A stretch of 7,797 nt of DNA from a bacterium Ga0077546 (GCA_001464165.1 LNEX01000258.1:1-7797), one strand, 5' to 3'; counted from the first letter of the stretch, positions 1 through 6,191 are shown. The notes: a model not told the origin generated them from the sequence alone. Program-made: numbers and translations.

Positions 1-1215
1 GGCAATGGCTCGGTGCTCGATACTTTGCAGTCGGCTCCAGAGATTATGCAATCAGGAAATATGGCTGCTTTGACTTTGGGTTTATTTTGTCTAGTCATTA
101 TTTATACTGCTCCATATATAAGCAAAAAAATTCCAGCGGCTCTTTTGGCACTGCTGCTGGGAACCTCTGCGGCTGTCGGTCTCAACTTAAGTCTCCCCAC
201 GATTGCTGAGATCCCCGCCACTATTCCAGTACCGCGAATACCATGGTTCTCTTTGGCTCAATGGCATGTGGTGATAACCAATGCATTTGCCCTGGCGGCT
301 TTAGGGGCAATTGATTCTCTTTTGACTTCAGTGGTGGTTGATAGGCTGACAAGAACCCAGCACGATAGTAATAGAGAGCTTATGGGTCAAGGTCTCGGCA
401 ATTTTGTCTCAGGGCTATTGGGGGGATTGCCCGGCGCTGGTGCCACTATGCGTAGTGTCATAAATATTAAGAGCGGCGCCACCACGCGGCTATCTGGCGC
501 TACCCATGCCTTGATTCTCTTGGCCGTATTGCTTGGTCTCGGACCGCTGGCTCAAAAAATTCCGCTGTCATGCCTTGCCGCTATCCTGATAAGCGTAGGT
601 ATTTCGATAGTCGATTATCGCGCCCTCCGAGCTATTCGCAAAGCGCCTAAGGAAGATGTTATCGTCATGGCGATAGTACTTGTGCACACTGTGTTTGTTG
701 ATCTGATTGTGGCTGTTATAGCTGGCTTAGCTTTAGCCTCACTGCTGTTTGCCAAGAAAATGGCCGATTTCGAATCAATGCAAGTGCAGGCGTTGCCTGG
801 ATTGTTAGAAGCATATCCAGTCGTCGCCTCACTTGCCGAGGAGCTACAGCGCCAGACCTTTGTTTATTCCTTTCATGGACCGTTATTCTTTGGCGAAGTA
901 AAGCAACTTGAAAGGCTGGTAAAGGAGGTTTCGGGGGCGAAATATATCATTCTTCACTTTGCCAATGTTCCATTTGCAGATCAGTCTGGTTCTTACGCCC
1001 TAGAAGATGCTCTTTTTGAGTTTGAAGAGAAAGACATTTATGTTATTGCTGTCAACATGTCTGATTCGGTAAAATCAACCTTGGGAAATTTGGGAATAGT
1101 CATAATAAATAATTATGATACCGTAAGTGATGCTATTGCCCATATCGCCTTTGGTGATCTTGAGCATTCGCTTGTGACAAAGCTACCGGTACTTGATCTC
1201 CATGTCTTGACCTAG
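1..1215 (+). CDS. SulP-family anion transporter, BicA-like (bicarbonate/Na+ symporter type), 5'-truncated by the window edge
   Basis: This is an inner-membrane SulP transporter with a cytoplasmic STAS domain. The frame is open from base 1, so the GTG at 13 is probably internal and roughly 150 N-terminal residues lie outside. Counting the GTG as codon 1, membrane segments are visible at about 18-36, 41-58, 85-107, 160-202 and 216-247, and the STAS domain covers about 282-378. The signature region 99-155 contains IDSLLTS and LPGAGATMR. Asp101, Thr105 and Gly143-Ala144-Thr145 have the same spacing as Asp258, Thr262 and Gly300-Ala301-Thr302, the Na+/bicarbonate site of cyanobacterial BicA as I recall it. 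That makes Na+-driven bicarbonate uptake the best guess, although sulfate or another anion cannot be excluded. The STAS loop reads FADQSGSYAL. The stop is TAG, and the next gene follows 53 bases downstream on the same strand. Confidence 0.88.
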   Translation, partial: GNGSVLDTLQSAPEIMQSGNMAALTLGLFCLVIIYTAPYISKKIPAALLALLLGTSAAVGLNLSLPTIAEIPATIPVPRIPWFSLAQWHVVITNAFALAALGAIDSLLTSVVVDRLTRTQHDSNRELMGQGLGNFVSGLLGGLPGAGATMRSVINIKSGATTRLSGATHALILLAVLLGLGPLAQKIPLSCLAAILISVGISIVDYRALRAIRKAPKEDVIVMAIVLVHTVFVDLIVAVIAGLALASLLFAKKMADFESMQVQALPGLLEAYPVVASLAEELQRQTFVYSFHGPLFFGEVKQLERLVKEVSGAKYIILHFANVPFADQSGSYALEDALFEFEEKDIYVIAVNMSDSVKSTLGNLGIVIINNYDTVSDAIAHIAFGDLEHSLVTKLPVLDLHVLT

Positions 1216-1268
1216 AGGCCTTTTCGCACGAGCCGAGAAATTGAAGTAAGAGATTTTAGAGAGGGAAA

Positions 1269-2321
1269 ATGGTTACATCTGACTTGCTTGGTTTGGAAAA
1301 ACGATTGCTTCCGCAAGGCCTAAGATTTTTCCGTGAGTTAATATTGCCTGTGGGATTAGTCTTGGCGCTCTCCATTGGCTCAAGTGTGATGAGCGGGGCT
1401 GCCGCCAGTGACGCTGGCACTGCCAAGAATACTGCCAACGCTAATGATCGCTTAGTCGTAGTGCAAGAATCGCGGCCACATATTGCTCGTGCTGGAGTCT
1501 GGCAGACCTATCGCGATCATATTCATCTAAAGTCTGGTCAAGAAAGAAAGCAGTTGTTGTTGACCTTCGCCAATGGTGCTGATGGCCGGCCAAAGATGAC
1601 CGATTTGCGCATCTCATTGGCGGGAAAACCATTTGCAACAATCAAAGATTTTGATGAGGCGGGCAACTTTAGTCGCAGCTTGAACGGACTTATTGGCGCT
1701 GGAGATACGGTCTTGACCAGTGAAATCTTCGGACCATCTGGGGCGCGGCTGGCTTGGAAGCTTCTATCGGAGAAGCCAACCGTGACCTCTGTTCAGCCAA
1801 ACCCTTACGGTCGAGATGACATATTAATTATTCAGGGAACAAACTTCTCTGACAACAAGCATTCGCTAAAAGTTTATCTGGCTGGCAAATCGGCAGAAGT
1901 GGTCAGTGCTGGGGCGAACCAATTGCAAATGAAGGTCCCAGGTTATATTCCTGCTGGCGATCAAGACTTAGTTGTGTCAGTTGACTCGGCCAAGAGTAAC
2001 GCTTTTAAGATTAAGGCTAGGCCAAACATTTACTGGATCGATATCACGGCTCAGAGCCCTTCTCAGCCGGTGATGATTCTGGGACGGGGGTTCTCGAAGA
2101 ATCTAGCAGACAATGTGGTTATGGTTGGTCCACATAAAGCCCAAGTGACAGCAGCCAGCCATACTAATCTCACTTTTATCGTCCCAGAGATGCATTTCCC
2201 CCAGCACGGCATGGCAATTACCGTGATCACCAACGGCGTCTCTTCCAAGGAACACTTATCGCTTGATGTTGATTTGCGGAGAGTGCCAAATATCTTCGAT
2301 GCCCCCAAAGTAGTTAAATAG
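1269..2321 (+). CDS. Exported protein with two IPT/TIG-like immunoglobulin-fold domains
   Basis: I do not recognise a named gene. The ATG is preceded by GAGGG at 1261-1265, three bases away. The 350-residue product has a basic N-region (EKRLLPQGLRFFR), a hydrophobic core at about 24-38 and a likely signal-peptidase site after GAAA near residue 46, so it should be exported. Residues about 60-168 form a beta-rich region containing FANGADGRPKMTDLRISLAG. This resembles the NG-x-x-RV-x-x-A-x-x-x-LNG type domain often found ahead of IPT repeats in secreted bacterial proteins. Residues 170-250 start PTVTSVQPNP and contain IIQGTNFSD, a typical IPT/TIG pattern. Residues 252-336 form a second, more divergent copy with MILGRGFSKN. 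Such domains usually mediate surface adhesion or carbohydrate/protein binding, but no catalytic motif is visible. It could be co-transcribed with the transporter, though no functional link is evident. Confidence 0.8.
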   Translation: MVTSDLLGLEKRLLPQGLRFFRELILPVGLVLALSIGSSVMSGAAASDAGTAKNTANANDRLVVVQESRPHIARAGVWQTYRDHIHLKSGQERKQLLLTFANGADGRPKMTDLRISLAGKPFATIKDFDEAGNFSRSLNGLIGAGDTVLTSEIFGPSGARLAWKLLSEKPTVTSVQPNPYGRDDILIIQGTNFSDNKHSLKVYLAGKSAEVVSAGANQLQMKVPGYIPAGDQDLVVSVDSAKSNAFKIKARPNIYWIDITAQSPSQPVMILGRGFSKNLADNVVMVGPHKAQVTAASHTNLTFIVPEMHFPQHGMAITVITNGVSSKEHLSLDVDLRRVPNIFDAPKVVK

Positions 2322-2341
2322 ACTCTTGCGGTCTTATTTAA
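2314..2341. terminator. AT-rich palindrome spanning two convergent stop codons, possible bidirectional terminator
   Basis: TTAAATAGAC at 2314-2323 pairs with GTC-T-TATTTAA at 2331-2341, giving ten base pairs with one bulged T and a seven-base loop. The TAG of the IPT protein (2319-2321) and the TAA of the TPR protein (2334-2336, minus strand) both lie in the arms. The position suits a bidirectional terminator for convergent genes, but the stem has only three G-C pairs and there is no long U run, so intrinsic termination may be weak. Confidence 0.4.
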
Positions 2342-3008
2342 TGAATTTGCACTGATACTCAGCCATCTCGCGAATTTTATCAATTTTTTGATTGTATTCT
2401 TTTTGGATGGCAGCCCTAGTTTCGGGATCTAAATCGTAAATTACAGAACCGTCTGGCTTGATGTATTTGTGTGTGGTTTCGCCGCTGCCATTGCCTTTTT
2501 CCATGCGCTCTTTGCATTCAGCACTGAGCGCGGCAATTTCTTGATTGGCTTTGTCCATGATCAGTTTTTTGCGCTTTGCCGCTTCACCCGATTGAACGTC
2601 GTCGACTCCACCAGTATTGGCAGTTGCGGCCACTGGTGCTGAGCTGGCCGTTGTGGCAGAGCTTGACGAGCCGCTTCTGGCGCTGCCTAATTTTCCCAGA
2701 ATAGTCTGGCAGTATCCGGCGGTGGTGGCGTCTGGATGAGCATCTAGACAAAGTTGATACTCTTGTTTCGCCTGAGCAGATTGGCCGCTGCTCATAAGAA
2801 TGTTGCCAAGGTAGTAGTGGGCGAGGGCAAAGTTCGGATAGGCCTTTACCACTTTTTCAAAGCTGGCCTTCGCCCCTTTGTAGTCTTTTGCAGTGTAAAG
2901 CTTGCACCCTGTTTCAAAATCACCGGCCTGAGCTGGCTTGATTGCAATCAGTGCTATTAGTGTCAGGGTAGCCGCTAGTGCCGGGTTGAAACTTTTCGGT
3001 ATTTTCAC
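2334..3008 (-). CDS. Small secreted TPR-like protein
   Basis: I do not recognise a named gene. The frame is open to an ATG at 3107 (257 residues), but I prefer the GTG at 3008. It has GAGGA at 3014-3018 with a five-base spacer and yields a textbook signal peptide: MKIPKSFNPA, hydrophobic LAATLTLIALIAI, then PAQA before GDF, cleaved after residue 28. The mature protein of about 196 residues has two TPR-like helical hairpins at about 30-105 (GCKLYTAKDYKGAKASFEKV and AHYYLGNILMSSGQSAQAKQ). A Ser/Ala/Thr-rich linker follows at 108-133, then charged helices at about 142-170 and 196-218. Cysteines at 35, 87, 100, 165 and 220 could form disulfides outside the cytoplasm. It lies 73 bases downstream of the LRR gene on the same strand, so the two are probably co-transcribed. 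A scaffold or binding role is likely, and no catalytic motif is seen. Confidence 0.82.
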   Translation of the reverse strand: MKIPKSFNPALAATLTLIALIAIKPAQAGDFETGCKLYTAKDYKGAKASFEKVVKAYPNFALAHYYLGNILMSSGQSAQAKQEYQLCLDAHPDATTAGYCQTILGKLGSARSGSSSSATTASSAPVAATANTGGVDDVQSGEAAKRKKLIMDKANQEIAALSAECKERMEKGNGSGETTHKYIKPDGSVIYDLDPETRAAIQKEYNQKIDKIREMAEYQCKFIK

Positions 3009-3013
3009 TGTTT

Positions 3014-3018
3014 TCCTC
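3014..3018 (-). promoter_or_regulatory. Ribosome binding site that decides the GTG start at 3008
   Basis: On the minus strand GAGGA precedes the GTG at 3008 by five bases. The in-frame ATGs at 3032 and 3107 have no comparable purine-rich site, and both would put a long polar extension ahead of the signal peptide. The 3107 start would also overlap the end of the upstream gene by 26 bases. Confidence 0.6.
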
Positions 3019-3081
3019 GTGTGTGGTGGCATTGTAGTTACTGAAATAATTGTCTTGAAATACAAGTTTTTTGAATCAGAT

Positions 3082-4185
3082 TCATTCAAAGGCTTCTTGG
3101 TAGTCATTGAAGAGTTCTTTCTTCATATTCTCAAAATCTATTTCTAGCTTTGGGAATGTTTTCTTGAGACTAATAACATCTTTGCCTGTAGCTTGTTTCG
3201 GCTCCATTCTTACGCGAACAAGAGCGATTCCCTTGAGGGCTAAAAGGCCTTTGGCATTAGCCGCGGTAAAAGGCATTTTTATTTGTTCTAAATTCTTTAG
3301 TGTTTTCAGCTGCGCGATACCAGTATTAGTTAAATCGTTGTTGTCGCTGATATCTATATATTTAAGCTTTGGGCAGGCTGCTATAGCAGCCATATCAGTG
3401 TCGCGTAGGTGCGCTGAAGGGAGACTCAGTCGTTCTAAATTAGGAAATTTTTTCAGGTCATCAAGGATTTTCTTGTTGAGCTCATTGTGGCCAAGGTGTA
3501 AATTTCGAATATTCTTTTTGCCTGATAGACTGGCTAAAAACTGGCCTTTTACGCGAGTGCGGTCAACAACCAAAGTTACCAGTTGTTGCAGAGGCGCTAG
3601 CTTCGCCATGGTTTCATCGGTAACTTCTGTACCTGTTAGTTCTAAGCGCTTTAGGTTTGTGAAACGAAGAAGTTTTACTACTTCATTTTCTTCAAAAATA
3701 TTGTTGCTCAGTGAGATGCTTGTTACAGCTTCAGCAGGCAGGGTGCAAATTATGTCGACTGGCTTTTCTAGACCCATGAAGTCGGTCGCTATAAAGCATA
3801 TGCCAGTTCCTTTGGTTAGGCGAACAGCGCCGTTGGCCTCAGCAAATTTCTTTGTCGGAGTGTGCTTGTCGCTGTAGTCTGCGCCAATCTCGGCTTCTCC
3901 CACTCGGCCAATTTTGCCTTTAGCTGGAAAGTGCAAGACGTAAAAACTTTCTGGTTTTTGCTTGGAGCTAGTACTGACCAGAGGTTTGCCATTTGGGGTC
4001 GCTTTGACCGGTGGAAGGCTTATTGCCAAGCAAAAGGTAGATAAGAGTGAGGCCGATACGAGGCAGAAAGGTCCAAAGCCGAAGGACAGGCAATAGGAAG
4101 GCAAGAGCTTGCTTGCCTGCTGGCAAGCGCACACGGCTTTGGCTGAGGCCGCTCTCCTGTTGACAGTAGTTTGCTCGGTAGCCAT
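3082..4185 (-). CDS. Leucine-rich repeat protein, membrane-anchored or exported
   Basis: I do not recognise a named gene. The ATG at 4185 is preferred over the TTG at 4206 because AGAGG lies at 4190-4194 and the TTG would overlap the predicted -10 box. The 367-residue product begins with a Cys-rich polar stretch (residues 1-28), then a hydrophobic segment at about 29-57 that acts as a signal peptide or anchor. Cleavage near VKA-TP at 62 is possible. No proper lipobox is seen. A region of unclear fold (about 78-150) is followed by leucine-rich repeats at about 152-350 of the 24-residue kind. Examples are LKRLELTGTEVTDETMAKL, LERLSLPSAHLRDTDMAAI and LKYIDISDNNDLTNTGIAQL. These repeats form a curved binding surface for proteins or other ligands, and the partner is unknown. 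It is the first gene of a probable two-gene operon with the TPR-like protein. Confidence 0.85.
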   Translation of the reverse strand: MATEQTTVNRRAASAKAVCACQQASKLLPSYCLSFGFGPFCLVSASLLSTFCLAISLPPVKATPNGKPLVSTSSKQKPESFYVLHFPAKGKIGRVGEAEIGADYSDKHTPTKKFAEANGAVRLTKGTGICFIATDFMGLEKPVDIICTLPAEAVTSISLSNNIFEENEVVKLLRFTNLKRLELTGTEVTDETMAKLAPLQQLVTLVVDRTRVKGQFLASLSGKKNIRNLHLGHNELNKKILDDLKKFPNLERLSLPSAHLRDTDMAAIAACPKLKYIDISDNNDLTNTGIAQLKTLKNLEQIKMPFTAANAKGLLALKGIALVRVRMEPKQATGKDVISLKKTFPKLEIDFENMKKELFNDYQEAFE

Positions 4186-4189
4186 GACG

Positions 4190-4210
4190 CCTCTAAAGAT
4201 TGCCAATTAT
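4190..4210 (-). promoter_or_regulatory. Promoter -10 box and ribosome binding site of the LRR gene
   Basis: Read on the minus strand, a perfect TATAAT lies at 4205-4210, and AGAGG at 4190-4194 precedes the ATG at 4185 by four bases. Transcription would begin near 4198, giving a very short leader. No convincing -35 hexamer is found 16-18 bases upstream, so the promoter may be activator-dependent or the match may be chance. Confidence 0.45.
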
Positions 4211-4248
4211 AGTCGCACGGTTAGGCTTAATTAGTCTTTTCTAGCAAA

Positions 4249-4287
4249 TCAGCCTTTCGGCTGAAGGACAATTGCTCCTCCGGCTGA
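4249..4287. repeat. Inverted repeat with an extra direct copy of GGCTGA in the divergent regulatory region
   Basis: TCAGCC at 4249-4254 and GGCTGA at 4259-4264 form a perfect six-base-pair hairpin with loop TTTC. CGGCTGA recurs at 4281-4287, so the left arm can pair with either right arm. The element lies between the divergent LRR and oxygenase genes (gap 4186-4365) and could be an operator or a small leader structure. No clear sigma-70 promoter was found for the rightward operon. CATAAT at 4321-4326 is the best -10 candidate, without a matching -35. Confidence 0.35.
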
Positions 4288-4346
4288 TGCAGAATCTCTT
4301 TATACCTGAAACCATTGCAGCATAATTCACTTTTTCATCACCTTAC

Positions 4347-4356
4347 AGGGGCGGGA
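4347..4356 (+). promoter_or_regulatory. Ribosome binding site for the PaaA-like gene
   Basis: AGGGGCGGGA is purine-rich, and its GGGA (4353-4356) ends nine bases before the ATG at 4366. It lies inside the longer open frame that begins with TTG at 4315, which argues for initiation at 4366. An in-frame TTG at 4360 is a weaker alternative. Confidence 0.5.
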
Positions 4357-4365
4357 ATATTGACA

Positions 4366-5175
4366 ATGCAAACCTACGACGCAGGCGATAAGTTGCCAGA
4401 TGAATACAAGGCCGCCCTTATTGACCTTTTATCCTTTCAGGCTGACTCTGAATTTGCTGGTGGACAACGCGTAGAAGAAAACATGAAATACGCAACTAGG
4501 CCGGAAGAAGCCTATCGTCTTGGCAAAAAGTTTATGGAAGAGATTGGCCATGGCTGGTATTGCTGGGAAATTCTTGCGCCCCTAGGAATAGATGTAAACG
4601 CCCGAGTGATGCACTTAGTACAAAATCGCGACAATCCAGATCCAAAGAAAGTGCGAGTAATCAACGGTTTTCGCAAAGAAAATTGGGCTCCAATGTTTGA
4701 GTGTTGGGCCGACGTTGCTATGTTTTCCACTGCCGTCACACCGGCTGCTGTAGCATTCCTTGGGCAGTACCGACAATCAAGCTATTTGCCCTGGGCTAAG
4801 GTATCTGAGCGCATTTGGGCCGAAGAGAAAGGACATTTAGCATTTGGCGTTTGGGCTTCTAAGCGCGTGCTAGAGCTTGATGGCGAAAAAGGCCGTGAGC
4901 AATTGCAGGCTGCTGTTGCGAAGTTTATGCAAATTGGGCTTGGCTTTGCCGGACGTCCTGCTGACGATAGTGAGCACTTTGCTCGCTACTTTGAATATGG
5001 TTTGAAAATCAAGACGGCACAGCAAATTCAAGACGAGTATATGGAAGTAGTGGAGAAACGACTGAGAGAAATTGGCTTGGAAATGCCTAAAGACATACAG
5101 CCTAACTATGATATGCGCATGGGCTATGCTCAATCAAAGCCGCTTTCGGCTGCTGGTACCAAGGGCGGGAAATAG
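4366..5175 (+). CDS. PaaA-like ferritin-fold diiron oxygenase subunit (Phenylacetic acid catabolic protein family)
   Basis: This is a cytoplasmic protein of 269 residues. The family contains PaaA, which epoxidises phenylacetyl-CoA, and the related BoxB, which epoxidises benzoyl-CoA. Ligand motifs are present on four helices. They are Glu29 (QADSE), Glu59 and His62 (EEIGH), the helix beginning WAD at 114-116, and Glu154 and His157 (EEKGH). The Glu29-Glu59 spacing of 30 equals that of E. coli PaaA as I remember it. From WAD to EEKGH the two align without gaps, sharing SY-x-P. In that alignment the expected helix-3 Asp is Thr125 (TPAAV against DGAAI), so one iron ligand seems altered. It is shorter than PaaA (about 310 residues). 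It heads a tight operon with a paralogue and a ferredoxin. The substrate is probably a CoA thioester by family, but this is unproven. Confidence 0.82.
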   Translation: MQTYDAGDKLPDEYKAALIDLLSFQADSEFAGGQRVEENMKYATRPEEAYRLGKKFMEEIGHGWYCWEILAPLGIDVNARVMHLVQNRDNPDPKKVRVINGFRKENWAPMFECWADVAMFSTAVTPAAVAFLGQYRQSSYLPWAKVSERIWAEEKGHLAFGVWASKRVLELDGEKGREQLQAAVAKFMQIGLGFAGRPADDSEHFARYFEYGLKIKTAQQIQDEYMEVVEKRLREIGLEMPKDIQPNYDMRMGYAQSKPLSAAGTKGGK

Positions 5176-5178
5176 CCC

Positions 5179-5961
5179 ATGACAGCTCAAAGCCTAGGCG
5201 CACAATTAAGTGCTGAAGATACACTTCTGCTTGAGCAAATTGAGAATGGTGGCACCATTAGTTGCTGGCAAGAAGCCGGTGGCCGCTTTAAAGAGCTGGC
5301 CACCGGCATTCTCTTGCAGTTTGCCGATTCTCAAATGGCTGGTGCTGCTGGCTTCGCGCCCTTTATAAATAAGGCCACTACAATTGAAGACCGGCTCAAT
5401 ATGAGCACTATGGTCTCGCAAAAATTGAGCATGGCCAAGGAGAGCTACGAGGTCATTAGCGGCTTGAATTTCAATGTTGAGCGCTACCTCAGCAGCCACT
5501 GTTTTGAATCCCGGGTGCTAAGAGATTCCTTTTTAGGCTTCTCGCGCTCGTCAGCAGACAAGCGTCTCAATGCTCTTCTTTACCCCTTAGAAGGCTTTGA
5601 AGACATGCTCGTCTTTACTTATTTGCTTGGAGTGATGGCGCGACTAATGCTTGGTGAGTTTGCTGACGCCAAATTCACACCACTAAAAGAGTTGGCTTGT
5701 AGCTGCTTGCCCCTCGAAACTGCCCACGCCAATTTTGCCCTGTTGGCCCTGCGGCGCAAGGCTGAGTCTCACAAGAAGCAAATCGAGCTTTCTTACAAAT
5801 ACTGGTACCCCCGGGTCGAAACTTCGGCTGGTCCTACTGACTCGCTGCGCAATCATTGGCACAAACGCTTTGGTTTGAAGCACTCTGATAATTTGGAAAT
5901 CAAAGAGGAGTGGAAGAAGGAAGTAAGCCTTGAACTGAAAAAGCTTGCACTAGAGCTATGA
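5179..5961 (+). CDS. PaaC-like paralogue of the diiron subunit with a degenerate metal site
   Basis: The product has 260 residues and is likely the non-catalytic structural partner of the preceding subunit, as PaaC is for PaaA. It shares the helical pattern but keeps few metal ligands. QADSE of the neighbour becomes FADSQ (Gln52). The ExxH of helix 2 becomes Lys82-x-x-Met85 in SQKLSM. The helix-3 position is Gly151. Only the helix-4 Glu180 and His183 (LETAH) remain. Homology is inferred from this motif-by-motif match and from position, because overall identity looks low. The ATG lies three bases after the previous stop, with GGGCGGGAAA just upstream, so the two are translationally coupled. 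It ends in an ATGA overlap with the ferredoxin gene. The C-terminal 60 residues are charged and rich in Lys/Glu. It could instead be a divergent active enzyme of another ferritin-like family, but loss of most ligands argues against that. Confidence 0.7.
   Translation: MTAQSLGAQLSAEDTLLLEQIENGGTISCWQEAGGRFKELATGILLQFADSQMAGAAGFAPFINKATTIEDRLNMSTMVSQKLSMAKESYEVISGLNFNVERYLSSHCFESRVLRDSFLGFSRSSADKRLNALLYPLEGFEDMLVFTYLLGVMARLMLGEFADAKFTPLKELACSCLPLETAHANFALLALRRKAESHKKQIELSYKYWYPRVETSAGPTDSLRNHWHKRFGLKHSDNLEIKEEWKKEVSLELKKLALEL
5275..5307 (+). repeat. Perfect GC-rich inverted repeat inside the PaaC-like gene
   Basis: GCCGGTGGCC at 5275-5284 and GGCCACCGGC at 5298-5307 are exact inverted copies of ten bases with a 13-base spacer. 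Three inner pairs (GCT with AGC) can extend the stem with one bulged base. It encodes residues around AGGRFKELATG, about 100 bases after the start codon, and has no U run. It may affect mRNA stability or translation, or be incidental. Confidence 0.5.
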
Positions 5962-6191
5962 GGCAGCATGTTACCGACCCAGAAATCTGTATTGGTTGCT
6001 CGGCCTGCGAACTAGCATGCCCACTTAAGGCAATCAAGTCTATTCTTGGTCGTTACTGTGTAGATGCTTCTGTCTGCGAGGGTTGCGGCAAGTGTATTGA
6101 GGAGTGTCCAACTTCAGCAGCCGATTGTTTTATCGAAGTAACTGAGCCATATTCACAAGACCAGCAGTCGCAGTGGACAAGTCTGCCCTAG
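5958..6191 (+). CDS. 2x[4Fe-4S] ferredoxin, resembling the N-terminal domain of BoxA
   Basis: This is a soluble electron carrier of 77 residues with two complete CxxCxxCxxxCP motifs: Cys11, 14, 17, 21 (CIGCSACELACP) and Cys40, 43, 46, 50 (CEGCGKCIEECP). Two further cysteines, 34 and 57, lie outside the motifs. The start VTDPEICIGC, the spacing between motifs and the ending CPTSAAD resemble the ferredoxin domain at the start of BoxA, the reductase of benzoyl-CoA epoxidase. Here it is free-standing, with no flavin/NADPH domain attached. Its ATG overlaps the previous stop (ATGA), so its production is tied to the two oxygenase subunits and it is plausibly their electron donor. An external ferredoxin reductase would then be needed. 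The last 15 residues are polar and probably disordered. The ferredoxin call is firm; the partner is inferred from context. Confidence 0.9.
   Translation: MRQHVTDPEICIGCSACELACPLKAIKSILGRYCVDASVCEGCGKCIEECPTSAADCFIEVTEPYSQDQQSQWTSLP

Noticed and set aside
3107..3877. Long open frame on the + strand (256 codons)
   Set aside because: It lies antisense inside the LRR gene, its Ser/Arg/Phe-rich translation is typical of an opposite-strand shadow, and it has no domain pattern.
4100..4128. Overlapping hairpins from GGCAAG / CTTGC copies (for example GCTTGCC-TGCT-GGCAAGC)
   Set aside because: They lie in the codons for the N-terminal Cys/Gln/Ala/Ser stretch of the LRR protein. The arms are short and no further copies were noticed, so I do not call a repeat family.
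4315..4365. 17-codon N-terminal extension of the PaaA-like protein starting at TTG 4315
   Set aside because: The good Shine-Dalgarno sequence lies inside this stretch and fits the ATG at 4366, and the extra residues do not look like family sequence.
4360..4365. TTGACA, a perfect -35 consensus
   Set aside because: It directly abuts the start codon at 4366 and no -10 box occurs 16-18 bases downstream, so it is taken as chance.
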